The position numbers and the translations under genes are program-made. A stretch of 64,000 nt of DNA, taken from NCBI GenBank assembly GCA_004794655.1, contig SMMW01000003.1, positions 2,852,001 through 2,916,000 on the forward strand, given 5' to 3'. This document shows, piece by piece, positions 59,196 to 64,000 of this stretch (position 1 is the first letter of the stretch; each line of letters begins with the position of its first letter). This DNA comes from Marisa cornuarietis. Taxonomy: Eukaryota; Mollusca; Gastropoda; Architaenioglossa; Ampullariidae. The notes beneath the pieces are model-generated. The model saw nothing but the letters and a program-made list of their open reading frames with translations. It made no database searches and was not told the origin of the DNA.

Positions 59196-59828
59196 CTGCC
59201 GGTGTGGCTCACAGCGCGTGCAGTGTTGGTGAATGCGAGACGTTTGCCGGCTTCATTAAGGATCTGTCAGTTGGAGTGAAGAATTTCCTCACTGGGTTTT
59301 CAAAATGTCTTTTTTCCCCTAAGAGTGTTTTGACATCTTTTATTTTCCCTTTCCTTGTATATGCTCATCTAAATGTTTTACTTTAACGTATTTTCAAAAC
59401 TGCTAACATTTAAAAATAGAAAAATAACTTCTTAACGTTTTGTGTAGTTAGCACTTGAGGGAGGGACCTAGTATAACCTCTCCACCACCCTCCCTTCTGT
59501 TACTCCGTGTTAGGGAGGTAAGTGGAAAAAAAGAGTGTGTGTGTGTGTGTGTGTGACAGAAAGTGTCAGTCCTAAGACTAATTACAGAAAGGATAAATGC
59601 CAGGGTTTATGTTTTAGGCTGATGAGCCTTCACAGAGACAGAGAGAATTGGAAGCTATCTTCAAAACAAAACAAAAACCCTTACCAGTGGAATTATAACG
59701 CAGATCCAAGAAGACCCTGCACGTTTTTAACCCGTTTATGGAGTGCTTCGAGAAGAACATATTTGAGCAAGGTCTTCGTGTGGCTAAACTGTTGGCTTAC
59801 GATCGATGCATGGACTATAACGACTCTC

Positions 59829-59833
<5 letters not shown>

Positions 59834-59895
<62 letters not shown>

Positions 59896-59950
59896 GCACG
59901 CGCACACACGCACACACATACACAAAGCACGCGCACACACGCACACACTC
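59834..59950 (+). repeat. (CA)n microsatellite plus 31-bp duplication
   Basis: About 30 uninterrupted CA dinucleotides (59834-59893) are followed by two copies of a 31-bp unit that begins ACAAAGCACGCGCACACACG. Confidence 0.93.
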
Positions 59951-61249
59951 GCTCTTGCGAATGTATCAAGTTCCCAAGTACATGCGCAATTGCATAATTA
60001 CTGACTTCGATCTTTTCAACCGAAGACATAAAGATATGTGTACAGACAGGACACGGATGGACGGGCTGGCGGAAAAAAAAAAACAAAGAGAAAATATGCC
60101 GACTTTTTCCCTGACATACAGACATAATATACGAACTTTTTCACATTTTCAGCCAGGTGGTAAGTTTTTTAACTTCGTGTTGTCTTATCATTCACTCTCG
60201 GCATCTCCTCCCAACCTCCACACAGATTCCCGGTCCCTTAAGGTCCTCGTGCACGTGTCCCTTGCCCGCACACGGCGGACGGTGCGATTGAGCGGCAGTT
60301 CCTTTTGATGCTGACAATCCAGTGCAGGCCGCTGGAATGAGGAACGTCTGTGGAACGTGTAAAAGGAGCGGAGTAGTGCCTGTTTGACATGGCTGGAAAC
60401 TGGTTCCATCCTTCCTGCAAGGCGCAGCGACGTTAGGAGTTGTTGGCCCTGAACTCCAGGTCTTTGACCACGTGCCAAGGCTCCTAACCTCTCAGTGCTC
60501 GTGCTGGCTGCGAAGGTGTTAACGTGTAATAAAAGCGAGTATGGACAGGTGCCAGTGCTAGCAGTGAAGGTGTTAAAGTGGGATTTAAAATTTACTACCA
60601 GGTGCTAGTGGTAGTAACGAATGTGTTTAAATGTGGTAAAACAAAATGCAGACTCAGATGAATGAATGGAACGAAAGAGAAAGAAGACAGAGGGGACACA
60701 CGCATTCACGCACGCACGCACGCAATGATAGGCAATGCAATATTAGGAGGACTACCTTACACTATGCTAATAGACGTCACGTGTCAAAATAAAGATTCGT
60801 AACAACAACGCCATCTGGGGACAGACAGGAAAAAGGGTAGAATGCTGGGCTCAAGGGGAGAGAATCCCTTACAAGCGTCAGGTGCCTGGCGATCACACGT
60901 GCATCGCATGCTACTCCTCTGACCAGGTATCTGGGTTGCTGTGGCACCATATGGCACCAAACATGTTCCTCGTCGCTGGCGATCCGCAACAGGTGGCAGG
61001 ACTATGCCGCCATGATGAGGCAAGTTTCAGCTCAGGTGATGAGAGACAACTCCTGACGATTGAAAGTACGTGAAACTACGAGAGACTAAGAGACTCGTCG
61101 ACAATTCGAACAACTGGGTTAGGTAGTAAGAGGGCAACTACATCAGGACAGCTGTAGTAGTTCACAGCTGCCGGAAATCCGGGGTTTTCAGAGCTCACCT
61201 GTTGCTCACCTACCCATGGATGACACCCGTGATTTGGAACCACACAAGA

Positions 61250-61398
61250 CAGAAATTTAATCCACGATTATAAGTGATAAACGTCCTATGATTGATTAAA
61301 AAAAAAATTTATTAATATTTTAGATATACCTTCTACGCTCATTGTCCGCAACTTTTTTTTCTTTTTCTTACAATGAAGAAATGTCAAACGATCTGTGC

Positions 61399-61447
<49 letters not shown>

Positions 61448-61658
61448 CTCACCAGAAATTTAATCCACGATTATAAGTATTGAACGTCGTATGATTGAAT
61501 TTTTAAAATTTTATTATTTCAGATATACCTTCATTGTCTAATTGTCCGCAATTTGTCTTCTTTCTATTTCAATGAAGAAATGTTAAAATATTGTTAATGG
61601 GTGCCTCTGTGCGTCTGTGTGTGTGTGTGAGAGAGAGAGACAGAAAGAGAGAGCTCAC
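61250..61658 (+). repeat. 203-bp tandem duplication ending in GT/GA arrays
   Basis: AGAAATTTAATCCACGATTA begins at 61251 and again at 61454. Both copies continue with matching blocks (AACGTC, TATGATTGA, AGATATACCTTC, ATTGTCCGCAA, CAATGAAGAAATGT, TGTGCGTCTGTG) and end with (GT)n, (GA)n and GAGAGCTCACC. They differ by about 15-20% by eye, including small indels and microsatellite length, so the duplication is not recent. Confidence 0.9.
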
Positions 61659-61890
61659 CATGGTCTCCGGCGATCCTATACATATCTGCGTATCCGTGTT
61701 TGTTTTTATTACACGCATGCGCGTGTGAGAGACAGAAAGAGGAAGAAAAGACAGAGACAGACTCATCTTCTCCTTCATGCTATCTCATTCCTTTTTTCCC
61801 CCTTTACTCATTCCTTAGTGTTTTTAGTCTATCGCTGCATAAATCCTGATTTCGTGCATTTTCCTTCCACCTTTTCCCCGTGTAACCTTA

Positions 61891-61954
61891 GACACTATTA
61901 TAGAGCCCCGAGACACTATTAAAGAGCCCCGAGACACTATTATAGAGCCCCGAG
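61891..61954 (+). repeat. 21-bp tandem repeat, 3 copies
   Basis: GACACTATTATAGAGCCCCG plus A begins at 61891, 61912 and 61933. Copy 2 reads TAAAG instead of TATAG. Confidence 0.95.
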
Positions 61955-64000
61955 ATAGCATTTAACACTTCTTTGCCTAATGCTTCTTCTTTTATCTTAA
62001 TCTCTAACCCTCTCAATAACTTCACACACACGCACACACACACACGAATGCACATGCATGCACACATGCACGCAGACACAAACGGAGCAATAAGGGGAGG
62101 TAAGGAAGGCATCTTTCATCAGTTTTCAAACCGTCGTATTTTCCAATTACCGCCAACTATCAGCATCAGCGACCATAAAGTGTCAAATAATTCAGACATG
62201 GTGTCGGGGGAGGACCCGCCGTGGCTCTGCGTGAACACGAGTCACGGAAGCATCAGTCTCAATTTTCCTGCCGCCGCCAACATCATCGCTTTAATTAAAA
62301 CCAGCGGGTGGCCACAGCCTCGCTTGCTTCCCTTTCCCGTCTCGACGCAATAGTGACGTCCCCTTTCTGTTTTCTCGTGACTAAGATCTGGTCTGTGGGT
62401 TGTATATTAGCTAATTTATTTGACAAGGAAACACCACACACGTTCACAGACTCGCGTGCGCACTCTCTCTCTCACAAAGAGAATATTTGATAAATCAAGC
62501 ACTCACTTCCTGATGAAATGTTTCTTATTCTTATGTCCAGCATGTTAGTGTCATATTGTGTGTGTGTGTGTGTGTGGATGGACGAGTACAGCCCGCAATG
62601 AGAGAGTCAGTGTTCAACAGTACAGACCACATAACCAGTGAGAGCCACAGATCGAGTGGCTTGCATGCCAGTCACTGGAGCAGATTCCTGGGAATCGATG
62701 CAAGTATGCAAGACAGGTTTTGGGACTTGATAGAGCCACTGGAATCGATAGCAAGTGGGCAATAGACCTTGTTTCCTGAATACACTGATTGACATCAATG
62801 AATGAATGGCAAACAGACCTTCGTACCAAACGCACTTGTCGGGCTGGAGAGGTGGGGAGCTGGAGGGTAGGAGGATCTTGTTCTGCTGATTCATTGTAAT
62901 CGATGGAAGATTGGATGAGGGATCTTTGGCCTCTGGTACATACACAGGCCCTAACGTCTAGGTGGGTGGAGAAAACTTCGAGAATCATTGGCCGGCACGA
63001 TTTGTTTCTGGTCAAACAAAGTTGTTACAAGGACCATTTAACAAGGAGGGCAAAGCTCAGTGGAGAGGAAATACAGAAGAAACGCTGTACAGGTTGATGC
63101 CAAAACATTTAAAGAAACAAAAAATAGGTGGTAAAAAAGGTAGACTTTTTACAAACATGAACATTGGTCAGGAATTTGCGCATACTGACAACAATAAAAC
63201 ATACACACCTCAAGACAATGACAACCCTTAAACTCCTCTAAATAAAAGTGACTATAACACTAAACGTATTTCTTTGGATGCTATTTATAACTGATACAAA
63301 ATTGCGCATTTTTTTTTTAGTTTTTTTTTGTGGAAAGAAAGCTAAGTGGAAGTCATCCATACAATTCTCTGTGCTAGCAGGCCAAAACTCAGCGGACCGC
63401 ATTAAGCTAATGATGTGACAGTCGAGCTAAGCATACCCACGTAAAGGTCATCCAAACAACTCGGTGACAGAAGGACCTTTAGTGTTCCATTTCTTCTAAA
63501 TGATGTAAGCGACGCTGATCGATGTGTGTGCTTTCCGTTTTGCATACGACGAAAGGAGCGAGCTGTGTTCAGCGATGAGAAAGAATACAAGCGGAGGGAG
63601 GAACATGAGGTGGTTGAACGCCGGGTGCGCGAGGCGCGCGGTTCTGTTTTCCTCCTGCCTCCTGAATTAGCAGGCGGCGGAAGTCACGACTTGGAGGGAA
63701 GCAGCCCAGATGCCTGGTCATGCCAACACTCTGCTGCAAATATTGACACAAACAAACAGAGAGAGAGAGAGACAGCGGGAGAAAGACAGATGACGGATGG
63801 AAGGAGAGAAAGACAGACTGAGAGAAGAGGCCGAAGAGAGACAAACAGGTCGACCGGAAGTGACGACGGACAGGAGGGGCATAGAGAGCGACGCATAAAC
63901 AGGGGAGACAAACACGCCCGTGTGTGATAGTGGGAGGGGGGAGAGGAGACTGCGGAAATAAACTCACGAACAGGGAGACAGGCAAGAAGGAATTGAAACT

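Larger units (their letters stand above)
58526..64000. other. Non-coding region to the window end
   Basis: Besides the listed CCAAT cluster and tandem repeats, it contains (GCAC)n near 60707-60725, (CA)n at about 62025-62045, (GT)n at 62559-62576, T-runs at about 63310-63330 and (GA)n at about 63758-63771. Frames such as 59535-60308 (257 codons, with a His-Thr run from a CA array) and 63526-63927 (Arg/Glu-rich) have no domain. A C/T tract ending in CCACACAG at 60226 resembles a splice acceptor, but no frame with a donor follows it. Confidence 0.5.

Noticed and set aside
60142..60165. TTTTCAG..GTGGTAAGT arrangement resembling a 7-nt micro-exon
   Set aside because: Acceptor- and donor-like strings this close are expected by chance, and no frame on either side supports it.
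59535..60308. 257-codon ORF on +
   Set aside because: The centre is a His/Thr run from the (CA)n array and the start is in a (GT)n tract; the flanking peptide shows no known motif.

Overview
This is a stretch of metazoan nuclear DNA with very little protein-coding sequence. No host gene can be named. Almost every open frame is short, lacks a recognisable domain, and runs through simple repeats or antisense to another frame. The density of (CA/GT)n, (GA)n and tetranucleotide arrays, several minisatellites, tRNA-derived SINEs, a Merlin-type transposase remnant, and an I/Nimb-like LINE with a three-knuckle Gag and an RNase H domain all fit an invertebrate. A mollusc, probably a gastropod, is my best guess. 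That is inference from repeat types, not a species identification. || Layout. 1-12.6 kb: non-coding DNA with microsatellites, a Z-DNA-type alternating tract, and one candidate first coding exon (2998-3171, +). 12.6-13.7 kb: a 36/37-bp minisatellite of about 29 copies. 13.7-27.5 kb: non-coding, with (GT)n/(CA)n tracts and a small cluster of CRE motifs at 19.4 kb. 27.5-30.6 kb: a tRNA-type SINE, a degenerate ~33-bp minisatellite split by a ~1.3-kb block that carries CCAAT, TATA and poly(A) motifs on the minus strand, and a second type of SINE. 33.35-39.79 kb: the main feature, an apparently full-length non-LTR retrotransposon on the minus strand, 6.4 kb long and bounded by a 13-bp direct repeat. 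39.9-41.1 kb: two short inverted repeats, a 56-bp tandem array, and a frameshifted piece of an ISXO2/Merlin-type transposase. 41-47 kb: non-coding, with a near-perfect hairpin of 34 + 7 bp at 45.2 kb. 47.16-48.56 kb: a higher-order array built from 20- and 16-bp units. 52 kb: a second copy of the first SINE family, then a candidate start-codon exon (52647-52795). 57.8-58.5 kb: a modular 48/53/59-bp array. 59.1 kb: three inverted CCAAT boxes spaced exactly 22 bp. 61.25-61.66 kb: a 203-bp tandem duplication. || How the parts relate. The LINE encodes a Gag-like ORF1 and a polyprotein ORF2 (APE endonuclease, reverse transcriptase, RNase H, CCHC tail), separated by a single base. Its endonuclease and reverse transcriptase would have made the insertion. 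It now carries two in-frame TAA codons and four one-base frame breaks, every break in an A/T homopolymer. The SINEs have no protein and would depend on a LINE for movement. The two candidate host exons each look like the start of a longer, intron-rich gene whose remaining exons I could not find. || Limits: I had no alignment, search or expression data. Family names come from visible motifs, and exon calls from splice-like signals only.
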